Positions 13,291 to 24,195 of a DNA stretch of 27,970 nucleotides are shown here, in pieces. The position numbers and the translations under genes were made by a program. The stretch is from Mansonella perstans (lineage: Eukaryota; Nematoda; Chromadorea; Rhabditida; Onchocercidae). The stretch spans positions 1 through 27,970 of the forward strand of contig JBAMDO010000389.1 of assembly GCA_037074765.1 (NCBI GenBank). The letters are read 5' to 3'. The stretch's first letter is position 1. Each line of letters begins with the position of its first letter. Below the pieces are notes generated by a model, which saw nothing but the letters and a program-made list of their open reading frames with translations, had not been told where the DNA came from and made no database searches.

Positions 13291-15427
13291 GAAAAAAGTC
13301 TAGATGTACTTTAAAAGGTCAGCAATTAAAAGTCTTAATACCGCGGTACTGTTTCTTTTCACTTTCTAATAATATTTTTTACTCGGTAACAATGGCTTTT
13401 TTTATTAGCGACAATATCTTCGATTTTAGCACTAATGTATCTATTAGGGATAACGGCGGTGACAAAAACCGGGCATAACAGCAGGATGGAAAATAGGAAA
13501 TAAGAACACATAACGGTTAAGTACAAGTTAAACAAAAATCTAAGCGGCATCTTAAATTATCTCAAAGTTATTATTGAATGAAATATGCTGAAAATGACTA
13601 CATCTCTAGTGATATTTCCAACTCTACTGCACATCAATTAAATCATACCAGCAACTCTACACACAGACATCTAACTTAATAACACTATTTTAATCGTAGT
13701 ACCAAGCGCTAAAGTAAAAGCGCTGGTAACACAAAGCAGTCTGTCTATTTGAGTTGTTAAAATATGCATTTTGAAGTCAATGACATGACTTCGGCATGAC
13801 TTCTCACCCCAGCCAAATGCTCTTGCCGCATTTAAAGTGGAAAACGATAATTGGCAGCAACTGATGATTGGCAGCAACGATTTTTCACGCATGTACGTAG
13901 CAGCACCTAAACCGATTCTGTGGCACAAATGCGTTGCATCGGACAGTTTTATCCATTTTCAAAAACAGGATATAACGATGATAACCGTTAAATTAATAAG
14001 GAAAAAGTAAAAGAAGAAAAAAAGAGGAAATTTTACCTAACTCTAACCTCACTAAGTTCGTATTAATAATAACTGAAGAAAGAGTTCGATTATATTCTGA
14101 ACTTACTGAAGCTACATTTAAGCTTGGAAATAATTTCGTTTGGATTTCAATTTTAAGAATACTTCATTCTGTTCCATAATCATCATAACTCTTTTCTACT
14201 AGAAAACACCACCTTTAAAAAATTGAATGTTCATCTGGTTCAAATACCAGTAGGCGAAGAGGTAACACTGAAATAATAATCCTACGAGAATGATAAATTC
14301 ACAGTTTGAGAGATGTTTAAATATTTCGACAGCATCTTTAACCAATATTCTCCCAAAATGCTCACACTCGTTATACTAGAATTCTTTTTTTACAGACTAC
14401 AGCTTCCATGACAACGCAATTGTGACGTAATCACTGTAAAAACTATAATAACATAACCACAGCAATTAAATTAAGAAATTTTATTCAAATCCCCGCCTCA
14501 CCTCGGATAGATCTCCCAAACCAATCACAAACAAACAAATAAATGCAAATGAACTTCCGCTCCACGTCCGATCTAAATACAAGAATGCAGGAGTGACATA
14601 ACTGTTGGTTTGATTCATTTGGTTGGTGATTCAGCGTACCACTCACTCGTTTGGTTTGCGTTAGTGTTTTCTTGCTGTTTGTCGGTCCAGGGCGTGGGTA
14701 GCGTTAGACAGCGTCGTGAATCAATCCTGACATAGCCAAGGTATTGTCCGGAATAGATACGGTGAAAGTGCTCTTTAGAGTCTAATCAAAAATCGCGCGG
14801 AAGCGCAAATGGTTAAATTAGGTCATTACATGTCACCTAATTACTTACTGTATGTCATTCGCAACATTGCGTCGTACATGTTGCTTGTCTCCGTTGAACT
14901 GCAGTCAATCACATCCTGGTGTTTTTATAAATCTCTGATATTAGAGTATATTAGAGGATTGTTCATTAGTGAACGATCTCTGATTTAAGCAGTCATATTG
15001 TTAGAAAGTATTTATGCTTTGCATGATTTGTACCTGAACATAGTCAGTATTTTCAATTTCAGCTAACCGTAGTTGTTCAGTCCACAGTTATTTTCAATCC
15101 TTGAACATAACGCTATTAGGTGATTAGTACTAATTAACGTTTAAATGCACGGAAAGGATGCAGTACTGATTTTTATTGTTATTGGTCAAAATTGTCCGCA
15201 ATTGAGCAAATAATCAAACTGCTAGGATATGGATACGGGCAGTTTTTTTTGATTTCATTTCATCCTATATCGTTCCAGTCCGAGTAACAGTTTAACAGTA
15301 AAAGAATCGGATAATTCGATAACCGCGCGATTGATACCTATAGTCATTAGAAAATACAAAATTTCACATTTTATTGTAGATAACAGACGGGATTCTAGAA
15401 GAAGAAGAAGAAGAAGAAGAGAGGTAT
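13291..15427. promoter_or_regulatory. Shared divergent upstream region of the Rac and NudE genes
   Basis: About 2.1 kb separates the two start codons, and no protein-coding exon is convincing within it. A less AT-rich block at about 14500-14830 contains CCAATCA-like sequence and is the best candidate for core promoter or 5'-UTR material. On the plus strand TTTTCAATTTCAG at 15049-15062 and TTTTATTGTAG ending at 15379 are plausible acceptors for 5'-UTR splicing or trans-splicing of the NudE transcript. The role as shared promoter is inferred from gene arrangement only. Confidence 0.4.
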
Positions 15428-18004
15428 ATGTCAATAATGGATTGGGATATATTGGTCAAGCAGTATCGTGCAGAAGCGGAGCGATACAAACAAGAGTAAA
15501 CTATTCATTTTCAAAGATAAATGGAGTAATAGTACGTTAATTTAAATATTAGAGTATAAAATTTAGATATTTAATGTTATGTTGTAATGTAACTAAAGAA
15601 GAATTTCAGAGCGAACGAAGCAAAAAACGAATTGAAAGACTTTATAACATTTAGTCAGCAGATTGAAGCTGAGTTAGATAAAGAACTGAATGCAGCTAAC
15701 TTATCGTTAAGTAAACGTGAAAAGGAAATTGCAGTTTTGGTACAAGAGCGAGATCGATATAAGGTTTTTTTTTTTTTTGATTAGCCAAGATGAATGTACG
15801 AGGTAGATTCTGTAGCCATATTTGTTGCTTGTTAATGTACGAGGTAGATTCTGTAGCCATATTTGTTTTTGTTGATGTACGAGGTAGATTCTATAGCCAT
15901 ATTTGTTGCTTGTTAATGTACGAGGTAGATTCTGTAGCCATATTTGTTGTTTGTTGATGTACGAGGTAGATTCTATAGCCGTATTTGTTCTGAGCCTTAC
16001 TGAATGTGGGGACGTTACTTTCTTAACGATTTTCGAAGATATGTTTCAGTAACGCAGTTATCATGTAATTCACAAGATTCTGAATGCAGCTATGAACATT
16101 TTCACTTTTTTCCGTTTTAGGAAGAAGTTCAGCTGTTCCGCGCGGAACAGTATAGCAAAGATACGAAACTTAATGATGAATTGCAACAATTGAAAGTTGA
16201 GAAGGAAAATTTGATGAGTGTTGTACATAAACTTGAGCAGAAAAACGATGATTTAGAAAGGGAATTAAGGTATGTAATTCACTTCTATATCTCGAATTTA
16301 TTTCCTTGTTAGTGTTCGACATTGGTGATGTCAAATGCTACACATTCTGTTTGGAATTCTCAAATTCAAATTTTCCTAATCCGATACATTTTCGCTATCA
16401 GTGCTTCAAGTACTTTTAGGATAACATGTGAGACTCTCAGGGACACTGAAAAAAGGTTAAACGAGGAATTAGAGATGAGAGCGTTGCTCACTACAGAACT
16501 TGACAGCAAAGAAGACTTAAAGGTAATTTCAAACAGAATAAAGGTATCCATTTTTCTGATTTGCCAAGATTTACACTTTTCAGTGTGGCATTAGCAATAG
16601 GTGAATGTAAGATAAGTACAGTGGGAAACAATCCTGATGATGTCTTGAGAATGCGACGAGAACACTGTTACATGTTTGTCGATAGAATATGACATTTCAA
16701 ATCGCTATCGCGTAACTAAAAGTAGATTGATATCTCATGTTCTGAACATTTCTAGAAATTTTACAAAGAACTGAGTTTTATAACTCTCCTTCCCTATCGC
16801 ATGGGGAGGCTCTAATAAATCAATTTTCATGTGTTCCTCATTACAGGTTCGTTGCCAGAGACTAGAAGATGAAGTTCGAGATTTAAAACTAGATGGCATG
16901 ATAAAGGATACAAAACTGTCGAATTCAGTTTCTAATCAGTCTGATAGGGTGACTTTTGCTCAGGAGAAACAGGGTTATGGAAATTCAATTCAGATGAAAA
17001 ATGGTAAGGATTCGGTTTTGTCATGGCGGTATACTTCCTATTGTAATTAAGCATTTTTTTTTTTTTTTTTTTTTTTTTTGTAAGATTTGATGAAAATTGA
17101 TTTTTTTTTTGATGTAGAAAGATAACTATTGGTTGGAAAATATTTCTTCATAATCTCAATTTAATACTTTAGTTCTTTGGTAGGTCATTTTAATGCTAGC
17201 ATTAGTTAACCAGTTTGCTTTGATGGTTGTGTTTGCTGCTTTTTTTTTTCGGGAATATCCATATGTTTTTTTGATTGACATTACATTGGCAACCAATTGT
17301 ACTTAATGAGCAAACGATTCTTAAGATCCTGAAATTGTATTATACAACCCATAATTTGATTTGTTCAATCGAAGAACTATTATGAAGGGGGGAGGGGGCA
17401 GTAGTGAATTAAAACTATAGGACGGCAGAATAATGGAGCGTTACAGTTGGCAAAGTCAGTTAAAAATGGTCTCACTACTAATGAGAGACTACTTTTATTT
17501 GCAATTTCATTTTCTTGATCCATTCTTGCATGGCCTTTCCAATCAATTTTGACTAGCGAAATTAATTTTTCTCTTCGGTAAGTTAAAAAATTTTGTTTCC
17601 ACAAGATTTTGTTCAATTCGAGAAGGGGACAGTTGGAGAAAAATCTTTCCAGTTTTTCTGATTTGACTTCAGTAGAGTTTTATTCTTTTGTAGATTATGA
17701 TGTTTGTGCACATGATAATAAAAGGTTATTCACCGATGCAAGTTCGAAGGGCATTGGGTCACGTGTGAAATCTTTACCGCCTTCATTAGCAAGCAGTGTT
17801 TCACCAGTCATTGTCAATCTTCTTGAAACGATTCAGGTGGTGTTTCTTGGTTCAGACTCATGTAACAGTTAAAAAAATTACTTCTCTGCAAAGGCTTGTA
17901 TGAAATGATAAAGCTTATAGGCTCTTGAGGAAAAGCTGCTTTTGCTGCATCCAGAACGAAGGACAAATGTGGAAAATAGATTCGGAACAGCAAGTCGACA
18001 TTGA
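15428..18004 (+). CDS. nud-2: NudE/Ndel1-family nuclear distribution protein, seven exons
   Basis: Exons are 15428-15495, 15610-15763, 16121-16269, 16441-16522, 16847-17003, 17694-17836 and 17921-18004 (837 nt, 278 aa). All joins are GT-AG and stay in frame. NudE proteins bind LIS1 and cytoplasmic dynein and act in nuclear migration and spindle positioning. Residues about 10-150 form one long heptad-rich coiled coil (ELKDFITFSQQIEAELDKEL, then LEQKNDDLERELRDTEKRL). The NDDLER, ELDSKEDL and QRLEDEVRDL segments match the conserved NudE core. A serine-rich linker (SRVKSLPPSLASSVSP) and a second conserved patch, VNLLETIQALEEKL, follow. The protein is somewhat shorter than vertebrate NDE1 (roughly 335-345 aa), with a brief tail after ALEEKL. 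The in-frame ATG at 15437 (MDWDILVKQY) has the better context (A at -3, G at +4) and may be the real start, giving 275 aa. Confidence 0.92.
15794..15990 (+). repeat. 41-bp minisatellite, five copies, in NudE intron 2
   Basis: The unit starts ATGTACGAGGTAGATTCTGT and continues AGCCATATTTGTT plus a short variable link. Copies start at 15794, 15835, 15875, 15916 and 15957, so spacing is 41, 40, 41 and 41 bp. Copies alternate between TTCTGTAGCC and TTCTATAGCC and between TTAATG and TTGATG, suggesting amplification of a two-unit block. Confidence 0.92.
17053..17079 (+). repeat. Poly-T tract in NudE intron 5
   Basis: A run of about 27 T lies in the largest intron of the gene (17004-17693). The exact length is likely variable or mis-sequenced. 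Confidence 0.85.
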
Positions 18005-18085
18005 AGATAAATGCAGTGCAGTTGTACATCGCTGTAAACACATACCTGTAATTTATGGAGCTAGTATTGCTGCGTTACTTCTCCG

Positions 18086-18091
18086 AATAAA
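18086..18091 (+). terminator. AATAAA polyadenylation signal candidate of the NudE gene
   Basis: AATAAA occurs 82 nt after the NudE stop codon, which would give a 3' UTR of roughly 100 nt. Another A-rich AATAAA lies near 18585. There is no transcript evidence to choose between them. Confidence 0.45.
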
Positions 18092-20042
18092 TTTCAGAAG
18101 CTGTTCTTTTTTTCAATTTTGGAATCTCATAGAGAGCCAGGGATAATTGAAGCTTTTTGTTTGTCCAGAATGGATGCTCGTTTTCTCGACTATGTTTGCT
18201 CAATGTGTTATAACACTTCGGTGGATCTAGATCCAGTTTGATGTGGAGTGATTTTCACAATTTGTGTTCATCGGAAGAAAAATAGTTACGAACAGTAGTA
18301 CTGTATGCATTTGTTGGTGCTGTTTGATTGCTTTTTCATCAATTTTGATTGGTATGCTGACGGCGGTAAAAAGCTTAGGATGTAGTAAGAACCGAATTTA
18401 ATTTCCTTGAATTATTTGCTATTTTATCACATTCGATAGTAACAATGTCACATTTATATTACATTTTAATGCTGCAAATTTATTGCAAAACGAATTTCAT
18501 CAAATGAAATGTGCGTTTATTCATATTATTTGGTTCTTATTACTGTATAATAGTTGCCAGTTTATATCTTTCACGTAAGTAAAAAATAAAAAAAAAAAGA
18601 AAAAACATTCTTCATTAGAATCCCCCAGTACTTTAATATATACGAGTGAGTATGTATGATAATTATTCTGTATATAAAATCATCTCTGTTATTATAATTG
18701 TAATTTCCAACCACATCTGATTCGTCGAAATGAAGGAGGAAGTAAAAAAAAAAAAACAGTATTATGCTAAATTTGAGTTAACATTTTGGTTTCTAGTAAT
18801 TGTAATTGGTAAATGATGATATGTGAAGCAAACGTATAACTTAGTCAGTTGTAAATTATAACATTGAATCCAGCAGGATAATTATAAAAGAATTTCTAGC
18901 AGCAGTGAAAAATATTTTACGGGGCAGTCATTTTATAATATTAAATAAGTAACAATTAAGTTTGAATGGCTTTTATAAGGTGGCATTAAATGAGTGTTTG
19001 ACCATCCGTGTGTTCATCCATCTGTAGCTTAGGCTTTTTTGCTAGTAATAGCATGGTAAAATGAAAAAGCAAAAAAAAAAAAAAAACCACCGCTCATTTA
19101 TTTGCTATTAATTAACTTATTACGAATTGTCAAAAATCTTTTCCAATGTTTTTATTTGTTGGAAGATAAAAAGAGTAACAACACAAGCAAATAGCAAATT
19201 TGATACCATCATGTATATAACGCGCACTGGTAAGCATAACTGTAAGCATACTGTAATCGTGATTCTTTTTGCAGTATGAATTCCCAATGAGAATTCTCAT
19301 GTAAAACACAAACAGTAAGGAATAAAGATATTACTTATTTTTTTCTTTTTTATTTTATTATCTTTCAACTATATTTTTTGCAAACAGAATTTTTTTTTAT
19401 TAACCGTTAACTAAAATTCTTCACTTGTGACATTTTATTTAAATGTTCCAATTAATTTTCATTCATATTATTAGATACTGTTTCGGTATCGTGTGGTGCG
19501 TTTTTTGTATATCAGAAATTGTATAAGTTAATAATTTCAATGATTAATAATTACCCTTGTTACTATAATCATTCTTGTATGGAACAACGATAAGTTTAAA
19601 AATTAAATTTAAAATCGAAATAAATAAATCGCAGAAAGAATATGATTCAAGATTTAAATTATATCAAATATATTAATCAATTTCTATTTTTGTAGTAAAT
19701 TTAAAAAAAATTATTAATCTAAATGTTACTTTATTAAAATCATATGTTTAAAAAACAAATATATTCGATAAATTATCGTATATATTAATTTAAATATCAA
19801 TTAAAAAATTCATTTAAAATTTCAATCGTTTCGTTATTATTGTATAAATATTTAAATATTCATGTATTTTATTCATTTTTATTCGATTTGGAATAATTAA
19901 TGATTTTTTTCTTCATTATAATATTTAATTAGTGTAAATAATTCCTAATAAATTAATAATGAGATGAAAAAAAGAAAATCTTAAAGATGACCTCGCTTGA
20001 AAAGGTGTTTCTGGTAGCACTTTTGTCATGCAACAAATCTAT
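18092..20042. other. AT-rich intergenic DNA, no gene seen
   Basis: The first few hundred bases may be 3' UTR or flank of the NudE gene. A 23-codon frame at about 18170-18241 follows a GTTTGTCCAG acceptor-like site but has no recognisable content. From about 19300 to 19960 the DNA is extremely AT-rich. Confidence 0.5.
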
Positions 20043-20124
20043 TCTCTCTCTCTCTCTCTCTCTTAAACAAATAACGATCAAGAAAAGAAGGAGAGAAAGG
20101 GAGAGAGAAAGAGAGAGAGAGAGA
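20043..20124. repeat. (TC)n followed by (GA)n, a fold-back simple repeat
   Basis: A (TC)n run at 20043-20063 is followed about 40 bp later by a GA-rich run ending near 20124. The two arms are complementary and could form a hairpin in single-stranded DNA or RNA. Confidence 0.85.
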
Positions 20125-20880
20125 AAAATTGAATGAATATTATTCCTCCATTTTTTTTCAATCATTTATCATTTATTCTTTTTTTTTTTTCAATTCTAAA
20201 ATGTCTATTCTATATCATCTTTTCTTTTCATCTTTCAAAACAAAAATGTAAAAAATTGACGAAATATTTTATTTAAAAAAAAAGAATCGAAAAATTTTGT
20301 AAGGGAAAATAATTACTCTTTTTTGTTTTTATAATGTCCGTCATTTTTTTTTTCTTTTTTACCGAATTGAATATTTCATTAATTTGTAATTAATAGTTAA
20401 TTATTCATTTGTAATTTGTTGCGTATGGATAGATCCTCTCACTTATTTTTCATTTTTTCCTTTTTCTTTAATCAGTCTATTTATCTTCTTTTACAGTAAT
20501 GGTATAATTTTTGGAATGCAAAACTGACTGGAATTTGATCATAGCCTAATTTTTGGCTCATTATTGTTGTATTCTTTTGCAAGTACCGTACTTATTTAGA
20601 ATTTTACCGTAATTTTTGACTCATTATATTGCTGTATGCATTTATTCATTCATAGCTATTCTTTCGTTCTTTTGTTTCCATCTAACCGATTCATAATACT
20701 ATTTAGTTGGTTCATTTTTTTTTTTCATTTTAACTCAGTATTCATCAGTCATATGTGTAAGTGAATTACAATATCTTTCTACAGTCGAAAATACATCTGA
20801 TTTATAAGCATTTTGAAAATTGCAAATTGTAAACCATGCGGAATTTTTTATTTTGAATCAGGAAGAGAAGTAATGATCTC
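20125..20880. other. AT-rich DNA without a gene
   Basis: T-rich, with scattered repeats of TTTTTGACTCATTAT-like sequence around 20545-20630. No coding or RNA feature was recognised. Confidence 0.5.
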
Positions 20881-21790
20881 ATTTAATCTAATCTGATCTG
20901 ATCTGGAGTTCTGATATGGAGCTCATAATATGCTTCAAAACGTGTTTCATTTTCCTTCCTTGTCTTCAATTCTTTTTTTCCATACTTTTCTATAGAAATT
21001 GTTGACGCACCATTAGTTGAATGATCTGATCTGATCTGATCAGATCTAATCAGGAGCTCATAATATGCTTCAAAACGTGTTTCATTTTCCTTCTTTGTCT
21101 TCTTCAGCTCTTTTTTCTCCAAACTGTTTGTGCAAATTGTTGACGTACCATCAGTTGAATGATCAGATCTGATCTGTTCTGATTTGGAGTCAAACTATTT
21201 TATGCAAATTGTTGACGCACCATCAGTTGAATGATCTGATCTGATCTGATCTAATCAGGAGCTCATATTATGCTTCAAAACGCGTTTCATTTTGCTTCTT
21301 TGTCTTCTTCAGCTCTTTTTTTTCCAAACTGCTTTGTGCAAATTGTTGAAGCAGCATTAGTTGAATGATCTGATATAATCTGATTTAATCTTTTCTAATC
21401 AGGAGTTCATAATATGGTTGAAAACGTGTTTCATTTTTCTTCTCTGTCTTCTTCAGCTCTTTTTTCTCCAAACTGTTTATGCAAATTGTTGACGCACCAT
21501 CACTTGAATGATCTGATACAATCTGATCTGGTCTGTTCTGGTCTGGAGTTCATAATATGCCTCAAAACGCATTTCATTTTCCTTCTTTGTCTTCTTCAAC
21601 TCTTTTTTTTCAAACTGTTCTATAGAAATTGTTGACGCACCATCAGTTGAATGATCTGATCTGATCTGTTCTGATCTGGAATTCATAATATGCCTCAAAA
21701 CGCATTTTATTTTCCTTCTTTGTCTTCTTCAACTCTTTTTTTCCAAACTACTTTATGCAAGTTGTTGACTCACCATCAGTTTGAATCGTT
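20881..21790. repeat. Satellite array, unit about 133-144 bp, six copies plus one truncated
   Basis: Each unit has the same parts in order. They are a GATCTGATCT run, GGAGTTCATAATATGC, TTCAAAACGTGTTTCATTTT, TTTGTCTTCTTCAGCTCTTT, a poly-T/CCAAACTG link, and TTGTTGACGCACCATCAGTT then GAATGATCTGATC. The TGCTTCAAAA-type anchor occurs at 20931, 21066, 21271, 21415, 21558 and 21691. An internally deleted copy lies at about 21185-21235. On the minus strand most units stay open and encode a shared peptide (KKELKKTKKENETRFEAYYE). Inside the unit is a smaller ~5-bp CTGAT/GATCT repeat. Confidence 0.92.
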
Positions 21791-21888
21791 CTATCATCAT
21801 CACACAAAGGATTACAAAGTGCTATATGTCCTAATCTTTCTATCATTTCAAATTTCAGTATCTTGAGGATACTGAGTGAAATGTATTG

Positions 21889-21892
21889 CATG

Positions 21893-21923
<31 letters not shown>

Positions 21924-21983
21924 TGTGTGTATGTGTGTATGTGTGTATGTGTGTATGTTGATTTGTGTGGTTATGTGTATATG
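21889..21983 (+). repeat. (GT)n microsatellite with GTATGT variants
   Basis: About 95 bp of alternating GT, interrupted by GGT and by regular GTATGTGT blocks. The alternating purine-pyrimidine sequence could adopt Z-DNA. Confidence 0.9.
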
Positions 21984-22549
21984 TAGCAGATGATCATCAA
22001 ATCGTGTCACATCTTTACTCCCATTTAAAGAAGTAAATGGCAGGCATTTTGAAAAATAGTCTGCGATCTTCAAAAATTTTCTTTTTTTAAATCCATTAAA
22101 TTTTGTTATCATTCTGAGCTATATTTATTAATTGTTAGTATTTTTAACCATTTGCAAATTAAATTTGCACATGTCACTTGCTTAAAAAGTTTCACCAACA
22201 AATGACTTCATTAATTGGACAGATTTGTTAAATGCTAATTTAACTTTTTGTACTATCGATATGCATATTATTAGTGTGTCTAGTATGAATAAGAGTTGAA
22301 CTTTAACCTTTACAGTAAGTAATTTGATAAAACACATAAAGACTGTACGTTTGTACCCTCTCTCTCTCTCTCTCATTCCATCATTTATTTTCCCAGATTC
22401 TTCATTTCTCTCTGTGTATCATCTATGTCAATAGATGTCTTATAGATTTGATTTGAATGTTATTCTCGGATGAGGAATAATCCCTCCAAAATTCTTATTC
22501 TTTGCGCCATTTGGGTGCAAAAAAAAGCATATATAGCAATTTATCCATT
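21984..22549. other. AT-rich DNA without a gene
   Basis: No coding or RNA feature seen. A short (TC)n run lies at about 22358-22375. Confidence 0.5.
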
Positions 22550-22725
22550 ATATATGAGAGAGAGAGAGAGAGATGAAGGGAGAGAGGGAGAGGGGAAAGA
22601 AAGGTAATGATGAGAGAAAAAGGAAGGATTGGAAGGGGTTGTTGGGAGGAGGTTGGAAAAAGGAAAAAGGTCACAGGAGGGGGTAAGAGATTTGGGGGGA
22701 AGTGTGTGTGTATGTTTGGGAGGGT
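22550..22725 (+). repeat. Purine-rich G/A block with many G runs
   Basis: It starts with (GA)n at about 22556-22574, then G/A-rich sequence with repeated runs of three to six G (for example GGAAGGGGTTGTTGGGAGG and GGGGGGAAG). Only short GT runs break the purine strand. This composition can support G-quadruplex or triplex structures. Confidence 0.75.
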
Positions 22726-22825
22726 AGACATGATTTTTGACTGTAATTTGTGAAGGTCACACTAAATGTGCGGATCCGGTTGAAGAGTAACAAAAAGGAA
22801 AAAAAAAAATGTTGGAAGGAATGGT

Positions 22826-22893
22826 AGATAGATAGATAGATAGATAGATAGGTAGATAGATACATAGAGAGATAGATAGATAGATACATAGGT
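22826..22893 (+). repeat. (GATA)n microsatellite, interrupted
   Basis: Tandem GATA units with GTA, CATA and GAGA interruptions, ending in GGTAGGGGG. It encodes only YLSI-type repeats on the minus strand and is not a gene. Confidence 0.92.
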
Positions 22894-22916
22894 AGGGGGT
22901 AAAATGGGCGATTGCG

Positions 22917-22975
22917 TTGTTGTTGGTAGTAGTAATAGTAGTAAAAGTAGTAGTAGTAGTAGTAGTAGTAGTAAG
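22917..22975 (+). repeat. (GTT)n/(AGT)n trinucleotide repeat
   Basis: It begins with GTTGTTGTTGG and passes into about ten AGT units. The long Val or Leu runs it can encode on either strand are artefacts of the repeat. Confidence 0.9.
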
Positions 22976-23103
22976 CGACCTTTCCTCGTCCTTTTTTTTT
23001 GAATCATTTGTGTTGCATCAACCCGCGCGCTTACTTCTGACTACCTATTACTATTACTATCAACCCCTCACATCCACCCACAACACCCATACACACAATT
23101 TTT

Positions 23104-23160
23104 TCCTCCTCCTCCTCCTCCTCCTCCTCCCCCGCCCGCCTCCTCCTTCCTCCGCTTCTC
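23104..23160 (+). repeat. (TCC)n trinucleotide repeat with C-rich tail
   Basis: About nine TCC/CCT units followed by CCCCGCCCGCCTCCTCC. The minus strand is correspondingly G-rich. Confidence 0.9.
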
Positions 23161-23312
23161 GAAAATGATTTGAACAAAGGAGAGAAACGGGAAAAAAAAA
23201 AAGGAAAGACGGAACAAAGACCGAAAGACCGCTTCTCCCGCCAATGTGTACAAATCAAAATTAAAATCAAATGTTGTAAGCAAATGAGAGAAGCAGAAAG
23301 CAGAGAGGGAAT

Positions 23313-23335
23313 AGAGAGAGAGAGAGAGAGAGAGG
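23313..23335 (+). repeat. (GA)n microsatellite
   Basis: Eleven or so GA units. A second GA-rich stretch lies at about 23571-23615. Confidence 0.9.
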
Positions 23336-23689
23336 GATAGATAGGATTGTTTGATATATACATATATGCTCAAAGGAAATAGTATCAGTATCAGATCGTG
23401 TTCTGGTCAGTACAAAGAATAATTGACCAGCTTTTTAAGATTCATTTTCATAAAAGTCTTTCATCTTTTAATTTTTTTGTTTTCTTCATTTATCACAAAT
23501 CATAACATTCAAATCCATGCATAGATTTAATCTCTCAGAATTGAGAGGGAATTTGAATGATATATTTTAAGAGAGAGAAAAGAAAGGATGAATGGAGAGA
23601 GAGAGAGGAAAGAGAGGAATTGATATGATATCCTCCTTTCTTCCTATCTACCTATTAACCAATTCCTCACAACACCAATTGTCCTATTT

Positions 23690-24060
23690 CCCTCTTTTTT
23701 TTTTTTTTTAAGTCTTTTTTTTTTGTCATTCTCTTTCAGTCAATTTCTCCAATCCATATCATTAACCTTTTATCTTTCCCTCTTTCCCTCTCTTTCTTTT
23801 TTTTTTTTTGCTTTTTCCTTTCCTCTTTTTCCTCTCTCCTCTTTTTCTACCTTTTTTTTTTCCTCCCAAAAATGTACCATCACATCCCGGGTTGTCGGGT
23901 GGTGTGCTGTGTTCGTTCATTTTGTTTTGTTATCCAATAACTCGATCTTTGTCTTGTCCACAACCAATCTTACCTTTCTCCCTCTCCCTCTCTTGTCCCA
24001 TCTCTCTCCCTCTTTCTCTCTCTCTCTCTCTCTCTATGCTTCCTTTCTTCTGTTATTTAT
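23690..24060 (+). repeat. Pyrimidine-rich C/T block
   Basis: Poly-T and CT-rich sequence, broken by a more ordinary 80-bp stretch at about 23870-23960, ends in a (TC)n run at about 24015-24036. A 154-codon open frame through it (23723-24187) is nearly all Ser/Leu/Phe/Pro. I attribute that to composition and not to a protein gene. Confidence 0.75.
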
Positions 24061-24195
24061 AAAAAGAAAAAGGAAAAAAAAAGAAAGGGGAAAAAAAAAA
24101 ACCTCCGATCAACAAGAATTGACTGGCCCCTGCGCAAATGTGCATCAGTTGTGGTTCGGTGTCAGTGGCTATCGTTTTTGCTTATGATTCATATT

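Noticed and set aside
13671..13928. 85-codon minus-strand open frame between the two genes
   Set aside because: No domain and no supporting splice sites; the only internal structure is a short duplicated ATTGGCAGCAAC motif.
14228..14262. T-arm-like sequence (GGTTCAAATACC) suggesting a tRNA
   Set aside because: The loop is the wrong size for a 5-bp stem, and no acceptor, D or anticodon arms could be placed around it.
15331..15540. 69-codon open frame with an arginine run over the NudE start
   Set aside because: It is a different frame of the (GAA)n tract and of NudE exon 1; the NudE frame joins six further exons in phase.
17925..18146. 73-codon open frame over the end of the NudE gene
   Set aside because: It is a shadow frame of the last NudE exon and 3' UTR.
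22671..23373. Overlapping minus-strand open frames rich in YLSI, Leu, Glu or Gly runs
   Set aside because: They are direct translations of GATA, AGT, TCC and GA microsatellites.
23723..24187. 154-codon open frame
   Set aside because: It is almost entirely Ser/Leu/Phe/Pro from C/T-rich simple sequence, with no domain and no splice context.
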